From Bacteroidia bacterium (lineage in GTDB: Bacteria > Bacteroidota > Bacteroidia > J057): a DNA stretch of 64,000 bases. Position numbers and translations under genes: made by a program. The stretch covers positions 1,798,001 to 1,862,000 of the forward strand of contig JAWKNO010000001.1 in the NCBI GenBank assembly GCA_041391665.1, given 5' to 3'. Positions 1-8,228 of this stretch are shown piece by piece. The notes under the pieces are model-generated. The model did no database searches, was not told where the DNA came from, and saw nothing but the letters and a program-made list of their open reading frames with translations. Every line of letters starts with the position of its first letter. Position 1 is the first letter of the stretch.

Positions 1-4
1 CAAA

Positions 5-931
5 ATGATAAGAATGAAAATCACCCTAACTGTACTCATAACGGCAATAACCATTCAACTTTCTTATTGCCAAATCAACATGTCAGATTCATCTGCTCAA
101 ATCGTAGGTTATTGGCGTGTGGGCGATAAACAATCTTATGATGTGTCTTATGAAACGTATAAAATCAAAGATCAAGACACAACATTTAGAATGATGATAA
201 AGTATGAGATTGATGTGACTGTTAAAGATTCGACCGAAAGTAGCTACACGATTGAATGGTTCTATAAAAATTATGACATACATACCGATAATGAGCTAGT
301 AAAAAAGATTTCAAAAGCCGCTGAGGATATTTCTGTAATTATCAGAACAGATGAATTCGGAGCTGTGCAAGAAGTTCTCAACTGGGAAGAAGTAAGAGAT
401 TACATGGATAAGGCTATGAAATCTTTGAGAAAGGAACTTAAAAAAGTGCCAGGAGCTGATAAAATCATCGATCAATCCATGGCAATTTATAACAGCAAAG
501 CAGCAATTGAAGCAAATGCAATTAAGGACGCACTACAATTTTATACTTTTCATGGAGGGGCATATACTTTGAACGAAAAGGTTACCGGTCAAATGCAATT
601 TGCAAATAACTTTGGTGGGGATCCTTTTGATGTAGACGTTACTCTCAGTCTTGACGAGCTTAATGAAGAAGATGATAATTGCGTCATCAGAATGCATCAA
701 GTTGTCAACGCTGAACAATTGAAAAATGCAACCTATCAATACCTGGATAAGATCGGAACTTTCGGAGATCAAATGCCGGACATTAGCACATTACCAGAAT
801 TAACTAACGAAGTTTGGACTGCATCAAGAATTCATGGTGGAACTGGCTGGACAACATACAGTATAGAAACTAAAGAAGTGAAATCTGAAGGCTCTGCAAA
901 CATTGAAGAACGAATCATTCAGCTAAAATAA
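5..931 (+). CDS. Hypothetical exported protein
   Basis: A 308-residue protein I do not recognise. The N-terminus (ATG, or the in-frame ATG three codons later) has a short basic stretch and a hydrophobic core ending near Cys-Gln at residues 22-23, a typical Bacteroidota signal peptide. The rest is acidic, with alternating strand-like and charged segments and no visible catalytic motif. Base composition is clearly more AT-rich than the genes after 2.7 kb, a property shared with the next two genes. The spacer after it carries a small palindrome (TGCAT...ATGCA, 935-950). No function is proposed; the reading frame itself is convincing. Confidence 0.75.
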   Translation: MIRMKITLTVLITAITIQLSYCQINMSDSSAQIVGYWRVGDKQSYDVSYETYKIKDQDTTFRMMIKYEIDVTVKDSTESSYTIEWFYKNYDIHTDNELVKKISKAAEDISVIIRTDEFGAVQEVLNWEEVRDYMDKAMKSLRKELKKVPGADKIIDQSMAIYNSKAAIEANAIKDALQFYTFHGGAYTLNEKVTGQMQFANNFGGDPFDVDVTLSLDELNEEDDNCVIRMHQVVNAEQLKNATYQYLDKIGTFGDQMPDISTLPELTNEVWTASRIHGGTGWTTYSIETKEVKSEGSANIEERIIQLK

Positions 932-1024
932 ATGTGCATAACAAAATGCAAGAAATTATATCCATTGATCCAAAGCTACACTTCTTTCATTGCCGTAGGG
1001 CAGTATTATAAAATGACAGAATAA

Positions 1025-1645
1025 ATGATACGAGTTGTATTATCAATAGTATTCACACTAAATCTTTCGCTGACTTTTGGACAGTTATCAGGACATAAGC
1101 TGGTGCATCATGTAGGTTCAACTACTGACAGTACTATTCAAGTAATTTTCGAACAAGTCGATATTATAATGAAGCGATACATAATATTTGAGAATAAAAA
1201 TTCCATAGACACACTTTTTTTATCCTGGACTGACAATAAATTCCACTCTAACACTTGTCAAATTGATCAAATACAAATTGACGGAAAAGGAATGAAAGAA
1301 ATACATATTACGTGGACATACACGAAACCTTTTGGATTAGGAGACTATATTGGCGGACAAACAAGTTGGGGCGAACAACGAGAATTCGTTAATCACGAAA
1401 TATGGAATTTAGATGCCAGGGAACGACTTTTTAGTGCAGTTTCTTTGTACTCCGTTGAAAAATACACTACCTATCACGGGATAAACGAGAAAACAATAAA
1501 TACACATTCATTGTGGAGTTATGATTTTTCAATCGATGAACATGGAAGAATAACAATCTCAAACATAAAAAAAACGCAAGACCAAATACCAGATAATACA
1601 GAAGGAAGTTACACTTTTGCAGAGAGAAAATATTACAAACTATGA
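1025..1645 (+). CDS. Hypothetical exported protein
   Basis: A 206-residue protein of unknown function. Residues 1-19 form a signal peptide (basic residue, hydrophobic core, cleavage near FGQ). The mature part is rich in Thr, Ile and aromatic residues and probably beta-stranded. No family is recognised. It is AT-rich like its neighbours and separated from both by spacers of about 90-160 bp, with no shared operon signal. Its stop lies 13 bp before a palindromic spacer, an arrangement reminiscent of single-gene cassettes. Confidence 0.7.
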   Translation: MIRVVLSIVFTLNLSLTFGQLSGHKLVHHVGSTTDSTIQVIFEQVDIIMKRYIIFENKNSIDTLFLSWTDNKFHSNTCQIDQIQIDGKGMKEIHITWTYTKPFGLGDYIGGQTSWGEQREFVNHEIWNLDARERLFSAVSLYSVEKYTTYHGINEKTINTHSLWSYDFSIDEHGRITISNIKKTQDQIPDNTEGSYTFAERKYYKL

Positions 1646-1658
1646 ATAGAAAACCTCT

Positions 1659-1792
1659 GATAACAACACCTGCCCAAAAGTGGCGGTTCATTGGTTAAGT
1701 CAAGCTTTGTGTTTCGATCAAATTGTGTATCCCTCGTTTCGGATGAAGCGCTTCTGAATCCCGCTCGAAAGCCAGGCGGCCAAAACGTTATC
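1659..1792. repeat. Palindrome-ended spacer, cassette-site-like
   Basis: This 134-bp non-coding spacer begins GATAAC and ends GTTATC, so its ends are exact inverted 6-mers. The matches continue imperfectly inward (CCTGCC on the left, GGCGG on the right). It separates two AT-rich single genes. Layout and size resemble an integron attC-like site, but the R-box consensus GTTRRRY is not met exactly and no integrase is visible. An open TTG-started extension of the downstream gene runs through it and is probably not translated. Confidence 0.4.
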
Positions 1793-1801
1793 AAACATTT
1801 T

Positions 1802-2335
1802 ATGGAGATATTCAAACAACTTAACAAATTCACAAAGACAGTTCTAATCACAGGACTGACATTCATGCTGTACGGATACTTGTGCAGACTAATTGGAATC
1901 TATTTCTTCTGGGAATGCAAATCAATTGGCTGGATACTTTTGTTCATTGGGGTAATTGGCTTCCTATCCAACAGAATTAAAATTAAAACGACAGAGAAGA
2001 AAAAAACGAATCTTGAAAAAGTCGGAATTGGAATCATCATTTTTGTTTTGCTTGTTCAGACAATTTTGGTTGCAGTAATCCCATTCACCGACGCATATTT
2101 GGTTGCAACTACACATCTCATAAATGACGATAATCTTAAAACTGAAATAGGCAATATCACAGGATTTGGACTAATTCCAACGGGTAGTATTCAAAAGGCA
2201 ACAGACTCAAGCGGTGAGTATGGCAGTGCGACAATTAATCTGACTGTAAGGGGAGACAAAGCATTTAAGGATATTACAATTTATGTTGTTAAAAATGCTG
2301 ACAGCCCTGAATGGAAAGTTGAAGGAATAGAATAA
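1802..2335 (+). CDS. Small membrane protein with Coa1-like C-terminus
   Basis: The frame is open from a TTG at 1691, but the ATG at 1802 is preferred because upstream codons lie in the palindromic spacer; this gives 177 residues. Hydrophobic segments lie near residues 17-35, 42-60 and 78-98. The roughly 75 residues after the last segment read as a small alpha/beta module with a G-rich turn, a GSATINL strand and a closing EWKVEG strand. This is similar in shape to the Coa1/cytochrome-oxidase-assembly module, a weak resemblance by eye only. The gene is AT-rich, and a hairpin follows 10 bp after the stop. Confidence 0.6.
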   Translation: MEIFKQLNKFTKTVLITGLTFMLYGYLCRLIGIYFFWECKSIGWILLFIGVIGFLSNRIKIKTTEKKKTNLEKVGIGIIIFVLLVQTILVAVIPFTDAYLVATTHLINDDNLKTEIGNITGFGLIPTGSIQKATDSSGEYGSATINLTVRGDKAFKDITIYVVKNADSPEWKVEGIE

Positions 2336-2344
2336 AAACATTTG

Positions 2345-2365
2345 CTAATGCGGGTTTTGCGTTAG
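2345..2365. repeat. Short hairpin after the AT-rich gene block
   Basis: CTAATGC and GCGTTAG pair over 7 bp (one G-T wobble) around a GGGTTTT loop, just after the stop of the third small gene, and no T-tract follows. Together with the 1659-1792 palindrome it marks the right edge of the AT-rich block. From here to the heptamer array at 2594 I see no gene, only GC-rich spacer. Confidence 0.4.
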
Positions 2366-2593
2366 GGGGCGGATGGCGCGAGTAGAAATCCGCCGGGCCG
2401 AAAGCAATTAATAAACATTGGTGCTGGCAGCCAGTTTTCGCTTTCAAAAACCCATCAACACACCGCCCGAAACCTGCAGCTGACATACGCATGGTGTTCT
2501 TAAAGCCAAGAATTTCATTAAGGTGGCTACAGGCATCAGATGTTGTGAGAAATCAATTTTCATGACACCGTTTAGCAAACAGACTCTCAAAAG

Positions 2594-2718
2594 CCAACAC
2601 CCAACACCCAACCCCCAACCGCCAACACCCAACCGCCAACACCCAACCGCCAACAGCCAACAACCAACACCCAACCGCCAACACCCAACAACCAACAGCC
2701 AACAACCAACACCCAACA
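2594..2718. repeat. CCAACNN heptamer array, about 18 units
   Basis: There are 17 full 7-bp units plus 6 nt, in perfect 7-bp phase, of consensus CCAAC followed by AC, CC, CG, AG or AA. It ends 1 bp before the TAA of the minus-strand cytochrome gene, so it forms the start of that gene's 3' untranslated region, where the RNA would read as GUGUUGG units. Runs of GGG separated by 4-nt loops make a G-quadruplex possible on that strand. Similar arrays lie at 52603-52694 and 56744-56869. All frames stay open through it, so apparent Gln-Pro-Thr-Asn repeat peptides there are artefacts. Confidence 0.95.
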
Positions 2719-2719
2719 T

Positions 2720-4129
2720 TTAATCTAGCACCCCGCCGCTCAGGCTGATATTTTCGTCGCCTGCCTGATAGGGGACATACGTAATAATAAACTGCAGCAT
2801 TTCGTCTGTCGTGCGCATGCTTCCGTCTCTTTCGGCTACCGTTTGCGGCGGGTCAAAAGGGTTGTAGGGATTTTCGGACGTGTTGTCAAATGTCGCTTCG
2901 ACACAGATCACTGCCCCCCGGGGAATTTTCAACATTTTTTCAAACGTATAATAAAACTGCCAGCGAAAATCCCACTCCGGAATGCGAATCAGTGGAATGG
3001 TATCTCCTTCAAGCGTGATCGCATACGCAAGGAATGATTTTCCCAGTAAATGCATATGGGGATTGAGGGTAAGCAGGGAGATATCGTGTTGAATGACCGC
3101 GCGGGTGGTAAAAGTCATCACCGTATCGGGAGGAATCACCAGTGGCGGCACGATGTCCGAAATACCCAGGGTGCCCAGCTGAATTTCCATTGTAGGGCGT
3201 TTGGGGGGCTTTTTGGCAAAAAACACATTAAAACGCGAGCGGTCAAAAGTATCCGTTGCCGAAGGCCCGTAATGCATATCATTGAGCAACATTGCCCCTT
3301 TTCGCTTCATTTGGTAACCACCGATATCTTCAGGATATACGGGCGGCGTAACTCCGGGCAGATAACTGCACACCAGTGGAGTCAGCGTGGGGTAGGTCTT
3401 ATCGTCATTGAGCAGGCCGAGTTGAGGATAGGCAATTTCCACCGGTACTTTTTCCCTGTCAACATATCGATCTCCTTCAAAAACATCGCGTTTGGCCCCA
3501 TATTCATAGCTGATCAGGTGCCCGTTCATATGGTGGACGACTTCTGCATTTCCCGGCACAAACTCTATGAGCCGGATGAAGGTGTCTGTCGGAATCTCGT
3601 AGGGAATTTTCATGAAAAGAAACCGGTCCAGATTGTCGCCTGCGATGGCAAATGGTTTTTCCATTTCGATGACGAGATCAGGTTCGCCGAGTTGAGAGCC
3701 ATCTGGATAATGGGGCAGGGGAGGAATGAGGGAAGATTCGCCCAAAAGACGGCCCTGATTCAGCCATTTATCCAGCAGATCGATTTCGTATTGAGATAAG
3801 CGTTTTTCCCCCTGAAAATGGCGGTAATCAGGATCAGCGGGCCAGGGAGGCATAAACCGGGTTCGGGTAACCTGTGCGATCATTTTTGCTTTTCTTGCGA
3901 CGTCGCGGTAGGTGATAAGGGGGAAAGGCCCTGCACTGCCCGGGCGATGGCAGGGAGTACAATTTTGGTGAATCAGCGGTGCAATGTGTTCGCTGAAGGT
4001 AACAGTATCGGGAAGGCGTAAATCGCGGTTTTCAGCCGGATTTCTATTTTCACCGGAATCACATCCTGATATAAACCACAGGGAGAAAACAGCGCAAAAG
4101 CCGGAAAATATCAGTAATCGCATCTGCAT
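2720..4129 (-). CDS. Cytochrome c / copper-monooxygenase-like lipoprotein
   Basis: A 469-residue lipoprotein with the lipobox Cys at residue 23. A cytochrome c-like domain follows, with a CxxCH haem motif (Cys57, Cys60, His61) and the MPPW segment typical of this family. The C-terminal half resembles copper type II ascorbate-dependent monooxygenase domains: an HHMNGH segment and a late HMH motif are candidate copper ligands. In many Planctomycetes and Bacteroidota proteins, redoxin, cytochrome c and this beta-fold are fused in one chain. Here the redoxin is the separate gene immediately upstream, 1 bp away, so the two are surely co-transcribed. Substrate is unknown; location is probably a periplasm-facing or surface membrane anchor. 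Confidence 0.8.
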   Translation of the reverse strand: MQMRLLIFSGFCAVFSLWFISGCDSGENRNPAENRDLRLPDTVTFSEHIAPLIHQNCTPCHRPGSAGPFPLITYRDVARKAKMIAQVTRTRFMPPWPADPDYRHFQGEKRLSQYEIDLLDKWLNQGRLLGESSLIPPLPHYPDGSQLGEPDLVIEMEKPFAIAGDNLDRFLFMKIPYEIPTDTFIRLIEFVPGNAEVVHHMNGHLISYEYGAKRDVFEGDRYVDREKVPVEIAYPQLGLLNDDKTYPTLTPLVCSYLPGVTPPVYPEDIGGYQMKRKGAMLLNDMHYGPSATDTFDRSRFNVFFAKKPPKRPTMEIQLGTLGISDIVPPLVIPPDTVMTFTTRAVIQHDISLLTLNPHMHLLGKSFLAYAITLEGDTIPLIRIPEWDFRWQFYYTFEKMLKIPRGAVICVEATFDNTSENPYNPFDPPQTVAERDGSMRTTDEMLQFIITYVPYQAGDENISLSGGVLD

Positions 4130-4130
4130 A

Positions 4131-4703
4131 TTATTCGATCAGACAGCCGATAGCTTCAGTTTGGGATACGGTAACAGGTTTTCCCGCAAGAATAGCGATC
4201 AGAGCATCCCGGAGAAAAAATCGGGTCGTGACCGTGCGGTGTTTGCCCAGCGCAGCGATCCAGTTATCAATTTTTCCCTGGTATAAGATTTTGCCCTGAT
4301 CATTTACGACAAAGGCTTCAGGGGTAACGTTTGCCCCGAGGAAGCAGGTCAGGGAAAGATCGGGGTCAAGCAGCACCTTTACCGGCGGATGGTATTTGCC
4401 CATAAAGGACTGTATTTCTATTTTTTCGTAGTATTTGCCGGGAAATATTCCGATAAAACTTACTGCATTTTCTGAAAATTCGCGTCTCAGATTGCTGATG
4501 GTAAGGGAGTAATTTTCACAAAGCGGGCAATCGGGTGAAAGAAAGAAAAACACTGTGGCTTTGTATTTGTTTATGAGCTGAAGCGAAACAGGTTGCTCTC
4601 GGATGTCATACAAAGCGATGTCGTTCAGCCTGCTCTGGCCAAAAATTATATCGAAGCAGACAATCAGCGTAATAAGTATGATAAATCTTCGGATCAAATT
4701 CAT
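4131..4703 (-). CDS. Exported redoxin (AhpC/TSA-like)
   Basis: 190 residues with a signal peptide or N-terminal anchor (residues 6-22, ending FGQ). The thioredoxin-like fold carries a CPLC active-site motif (Cys59, Cys62) and a TPEAFVV segment followed by a GKIDNW strand, matching the redoxin part of redoxin-cytochrome c-monooxygenase fusion proteins. The end (LAGKPV...GCLIE) corresponds to the linker that leads into the cytochrome domain in the fused relatives. It lies 1 bp upstream of the cytochrome gene on the same strand. Likely role: a thiol partner or maturation factor for that lipoprotein; this is inferred from fusion logic. Confidence 0.8.
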   Translation of the reverse strand: MNLIRRFIILITLIVCFDIIFGQSRLNDIALYDIREQPVSLQLINKYKATVFFFLSPDCPLCENYSLTISNLRREFSENAVSFIGIFPGKYYEKIEIQSFMGKYHPPVKVLLDPDLSLTCFLGANVTPEAFVVNDQGKILYQGKIDNWIAALGKHRTVTTRFFLRDALIAILAGKPVTVSQTEAIGCLIE

Positions 4704-4764
4704 AAATTGTATATCCAGCTGACTTTAAAGTTAGCAAAATATTTGAAGACTGATTAAAAAGGAC

Positions 4765-5085
4765 ATGATGAGACTACTGGCAACGTTACTGGTAGCCTTG
4801 CTCTCTGTACAGGTCCATTTGGGGCAGGAAACAGGAAGCCAGGCAAAGTCGGCGAAACTCCGGCAGCTAAACAATTACAAACAGTGGGCAGCAAGGGAAG
4901 CCGAAGAACCTTCAGCGAAACCAACTGAAGTGCCACATTATACACCGGCAAGCCCCAAATTGAAAAAACATCCCAACAAGTGGGCTCAATATTCGCCGCG
5001 GAGAAAAAGGAAGACCCAGTCAGAACAGGAGGCCTATCAGCGGGTGCGGCAGGGGCGAAACGGGCGGATACGGCCGGCAGAATAA
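4765..5085 (+). CDS. Small basic secreted protein
   Basis: 106 residues starting at either of two adjacent ATG codons. Residues 1-20 form a signal peptide ending GQ. The mature protein is strongly basic (a Lys/Arg/Gln-rich tail from residue 65 on), low in hydrophobics and probably disordered. It is divergent from the redoxin gene across 61 bp. No family is recognised. Codon use and the clear signal peptide support it being real. Confidence 0.6.
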   Translation: MMRLLATLLVALLSVQVHLGQETGSQAKSAKLRQLNNYKQWAAREAEEPSAKPTEVPHYTPASPKLKKHPNKWAQYSPRRKRKTQSEQEAYQRVRQGRNGRIRPAE

Positions 5086-5114
5086 AAAAGAGGCTGCCAA
5101 TAAATGACAGCCTC
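5082..5114 (-). terminator. Intrinsic terminator of the porin gene
   Basis: On the minus strand, TGACAGCCTC/GAGGCTG-CA arms (10 bp, one mismatch) enclose a 5-nt loop and are followed by a run of Ts. It lies 24 bp after the porin stop codon and also sits just past the converging small secreted gene. Confidence 0.8.
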
Positions 5115-5138
5115 CCACTTAGGAACTGAGTTTAGAAA

Positions 5139-6203
5139 TCAGAAAGCATATACAGCAGCAATGAGTACCTGTGCTGCTGACTTTGTTGCTGCGCCGTTGC
5201 CATCCACAAAAATGGACTGGCTGGCCATATCGTAGCGAACTTCAGGAATAAGGGTGAGCGAGCCACCTGAGATATTAGCGGAAAACGTGATTGCATTTAC
5301 GTTGGCGTCTTCTGTTTCACTGAGGATACCAGCGGTAGCGTTGGAGCGGAAATGCTCATATCTCAGGCCGAGCGAAACATTATTTTTTACGGCATAGTTG
5401 ATATAAGCGGCAGCCCCTGCAAAAGTTGCAGCAGTATCACCACCGGCGGAGTAGGTGGCGGCATTTAAGCCGAGCATGAGGGCATCTGATACTTCAAAGG
5501 TCGTGGTAAGGTCTGCAATGGTACCGTTTGAGCCGTCGAGGAAATTGGCATAAACATTCCATCCTTCAACAGGAGCAACAAATACCTGGGCACCGATGCT
5601 GGTAGGGCCGATTTCAGGGTCAGCGGTGTAGACGTTCCACGGGTTAAATGCGCCAACCATAACGCCAAACTTGTCGCTGAAGTTATAGTTGAGTTTTACG
5701 CCTGCATTCTGGAAAGGGCCGTTGGTAAAAAGATAAGAAGTGGAATAGTTGAAGTTGCCTGTGGGAGCAATGACTTCGTAGCCTACGAATGTTCCCATAT
5801 ACCCACCGGTAACAGAAAATTTGTCGGTGAAGGCATAGGACACATAGAGGTTCTGAATATTGGGTGCATAAGCCGGAATATCGACGGCATTTTCTCCATC
5901 ACCGACAGTGGTGCGGAGCGGCCCTGGGCCTACGGAACCAGCATTGCGAGGACCAAAGGAAATTTCTCCGGTAAAAGAAGCTTTTCCAGTTGTTTTTTCC
6001 AGTTTTAGGTCGATCATACCGATAGAAACGGAGTTTTGCTCGTCGCCAAAGCTGGTCGGAATATTGCCTGTTCCTGAGAAATCATATTTATAATAGGTAT
6101 CCACTGAGCCGGAAATCTGGAGTTTTTCTTCTTCTTCCTGCCCAAAGAGCAGGGAAATTCCTGCAAAAAGAGATACAATAAGGGTAAGTCCTGACTTTTT
6201 CAT
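5139..6203 (-). CDS. Outer-membrane beta-barrel porin (OmpL-like, bbp2 type)
   Basis: 354 residues with a clear signal peptide (residues 1-21, ending FGQ), then an acidic Glu cluster and alternating beta-strands ending in an aromatic C-terminal residue, as in porins. The sequence follows the Bacteroidota OmpL-like bbp2 family: an ISGSVDTYYKYDF opening strand, a GEISFGPRN segment and a GNFNYSTSY segment. It lies 219 bp downstream of the ammonium transporter on the same strand but behind that gene's own terminator, so it may have its own promoter. The context suggests uptake of small nitrogenous solutes across the outer membrane (inference). Confidence 0.85.
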   Translation of the reverse strand: MKKSGLTLIVSLFAGISLLFGQEEEEKLQISGSVDTYYKYDFSGTGNIPTSFGDEQNSVSIGMIDLKLEKTTGKASFTGEISFGPRNAGSVGPGPLRTTVGDGENAVDIPAYAPNIQNLYVSYAFTDKFSVTGGYMGTFVGYEVIAPTGNFNYSTSYLFTNGPFQNAGVKLNYNFSDKFGVMVGAFNPWNVYTADPEIGPTSIGAQVFVAPVEGWNVYANFLDGSNGTIADLTTTFEVSDALMLGLNAATYSAGGDTAATFAGAAAYINYAVKNNVSLGLRYEHFRSNATAGILSETEDANVNAITFSANISGGSLTLIPEVRYDMASQSIFVDGNGAATKSAAQVLIAAVYAF

Positions 6204-6370
6204 TTGAGTTAAAGTTTGTTGGATTGAATAAAGATGATCATAGCCTCAGGGGTAGAGAAGCTTATCATACTACCGTAAACTTGCAGATCAGGAAAGAGTG
6301 TTTTGCAGAAAAAAAATAAAGCTTTTGATAGTCACTGACCGAAACCATACAGTCAGGAATAAATGCGAAA

Positions 6371-6411
6371 GAGAAAAAGAGTTACCGGCTGGTTGTTCAA
6401 CCGGCAACTCT
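6371..6411 (-). terminator. Intrinsic terminator of amtB
   Basis: Arms AGAGTTACCGG and CCGGCAACTCT pair over 11 bp (one A-C mismatch), with an inner GGTT/AACC extension, followed on the minus strand by CTTTTTCTC. It lies 11 bp after the transporter stop. Confidence 0.85.
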
Positions 6412-6422
6412 GTCTAAGAAAT

Positions 6423-7754
6423 CTATTCTTCGTAAATGATCGTGTACCCTCTGATACCGTGCTCGTGGCTGTCCAGACCGGAAGCTTCGTGCTCGGGAGA
6501 AACCCTGATTCCCCATACTTTTTTGAGTACAAAGAATACCAGAAAAGCGAAAGAAAACGCAGCTGCACCGCATACTGCTACACCTATGAGCTGGTTGATA
6601 AATTGATCAATACCTGCTTTTGCACCGAAAATACCTACTACAAGTGTACCAAAGATACCACAAGTGAGGTGAACAGAAACGGCGCCTACACAGTCGTCAA
6701 GTTTCAATTTGTCAAGACCTACTGCTGACAGTACTACCAGGCCACCTGCGAGAACACCGATGAGCATAGACTCGTAAGGAGACATCAGGTCAGCACCGGC
6801 AGTAATACCTACCAGACCGGCAAGGATACCATTAAGTGCCATACCAAGGTCGAGGCGGTTGAACATGAACCTTGCGGTAATCACGCCACCAATACCACCT
6901 GCCGCCGCCGCCAGGCAGGTATTTACCAATACCAGGGAAGTGGCACCGGGAGCCGCAGAAAGTACGCTTCCTCCGTTAAATCCAAACCAGCCCAGCCAAA
7001 GCAAAAATACACCAATGACTGCGAGCGGGACGCTGGAGCCAGGAAAATCGTTGACTTTTCCGTCTTTATATTTGCCGATTCGGGCACCTACGAGCATGAT
7101 ACCAGCCAAAGCGCCCCATCCACCGATGGAATGTACCAGGGTAGAGCCTGCAAAATCATAAAAGCCCAGTCCGTCGAGGAAACCGCCGCCCCATTTCCAG
7201 GAGCCGATAATCGGATAGGCCAGGCCTACAAATAAAGTCGTGAAGATCAGGTAGCTGGAGATTTTTATACGCTCTGCAACTGCACCGGAAACGATGGTAG
7301 CAGCAGTAGCGGCAAACATACCCTGGAACAGGAAGTTGGTCCAATAGGTATAACCACCGTTATATTCGGTTGTGGTACCAGCTTCAGGTAAACTTAGCCC
7401 AAAACCAGCAAACCCCAGGAATCCGTTGAATGCATCACCCAATTCTTTGGGATACATGAGCGCAAACCCAAAGAGTGCGTAGGTGATAAGCCCAATCGCA
7501 GGGGTAAGGGTATTTTTAAACAAGATATTAACCGTGTTTTTGGCCTGTGTGAAACCAGATTCGACAGAGGCAAAACCCAGGTGCATAATAAATACCAGCG
7601 CGGTACAGATCATCATCCAGACATTGTTGGTCGTCAGAAGAGTGTCTGCAGCCTGTATGTTTGTCTGTGCAAGACCGGCACCAAGAGCTGCCAGAGAATC
7701 CGTTAACGCGCCAGGTACGGCGGTGGATAATGAATCAAGGAGCTGTTCGTCCAT
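6423..7754 (-). CDS. amtB: Ammonium transporter
   Basis: A 443-residue Amt/Rh-family channel with eleven predicted membrane helices. The N-terminal leader is followed by a conserved first-helix block (HLGFASVESGFTQAKNT). Both pore histidines are present, in VHSIGGWGAL and VHLTCGIFGT, and a DLMSPYESMLIG segment lies between them. The C-terminal tail (HEASGLDSHEHG) is the usual regulatory tail. It moves NH4+/NH3 across the inner membrane to feed the glutamine synthetase encoded divergently 474 bp away. No GlnK/PII gene is next to it, which is unusual but not rare in this phylum. Confidence 0.97.
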   Translation of the reverse strand: MDEQLLDSLSTAVPGALTDSLAALGAGLAQTNIQAADTLLTTNNVWMMICTALVFIMHLGFASVESGFTQAKNTVNILFKNTLTPAIGLITYALFGFALMYPKELGDAFNGFLGFAGFGLSLPEAGTTTEYNGGYTYWTNFLFQGMFAATAATIVSGAVAERIKISSYLIFTTLFVGLAYPIIGSWKWGGGFLDGLGFYDFAGSTLVHSIGGWGALAGIMLVGARIGKYKDGKVNDFPGSSVPLAVIGVFLLWLGWFGFNGGSVLSAAPGATSLVLVNTCLAAAAGGIGGVITARFMFNRLDLGMALNGILAGLVGITAGADLMSPYESMLIGVLAGGLVVLSAVGLDKLKLDDCVGAVSVHLTCGIFGTLVVGIFGAKAGIDQFINQLIGVAVCGAAAFSFAFLVFFVLKKVWGIRVSPEHEASGLDSHEHGIRGYTIIYEE

Positions 7755-8228
7755 AGGAAAGAGTGTTAGTGGTGAGATGAATTTCCGAAATTGTGTAAAC
7801 TAAATATGTCATTTGTCTGAAAAAGGCAGAGAAGGGTAGAAATTATGACCAGTTTTCTTTATCCCGCCTTATTTTTAATGACCAAAAGTCAACAAAAATG
7901 AATCTTAGGTGTATTTTGTGTAAAAAATTTGGGGTATTTTTGAAATTTGCTACTTCTTATAAGCCATAAATCAAAAATATCTCATGATTTTCTGCTTAAA
8001 TACTGGAATTGGTAATAAAAAAAGAACTATTTTTAATTTGTGATTGCAATAATGGTGATTTTTTGAAGAATATCAAACGAAATAGTATATTTTTTTCAAT
8101 TTCATTATTATTATCGTGCAAATCAGGGTTTTTTTAAAAAAATACTTTTCTTTTTTGAAATTTATTCATAAATCTGCGGCATCTTTTAGGAGTTTATCTC
8201 AGATACCTAATTTTCAACTATTCTAAAA
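7755..8228. promoter_or_regulatory. Divergent amtB-glnA control region
   Basis: 474 bp of very AT-rich sequence with no gene. It contains TATTTTTG (7935-7942), which fits the Bacteroidota -7 element TAnnTTTG, with a TTTG 16 bp upstream, but it is 287 bp from glnA. Closer to glnA, TTATTATTAT precedes CGTG (about 8105-8118), and a near-identical stretch lies upstream of gltB. Candidates only; no operator is proven. Confidence 0.5.

Noticed and set aside
2594..2718. Possible CRISPR array
   Set aside because: Period is 7 bp with no spacers, and no cas gene is present.
2444..2723. Open frames on both strands encoding Gln-Pro-Thr-Asn or Trp-Leu-Gly-Val repeat peptides
   Set aside because: They come only from the heptamer array, which stays open in every frame; similar frames appear at 52.6 and 56.8 kb. 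No start context and no conserved part.
3050..3799. Plus-strand 249-codon frame
   Set aside because: It lies wholly antisense to the cytochrome lipoprotein gene, which has clear domains; codon content is a mirror of that gene.
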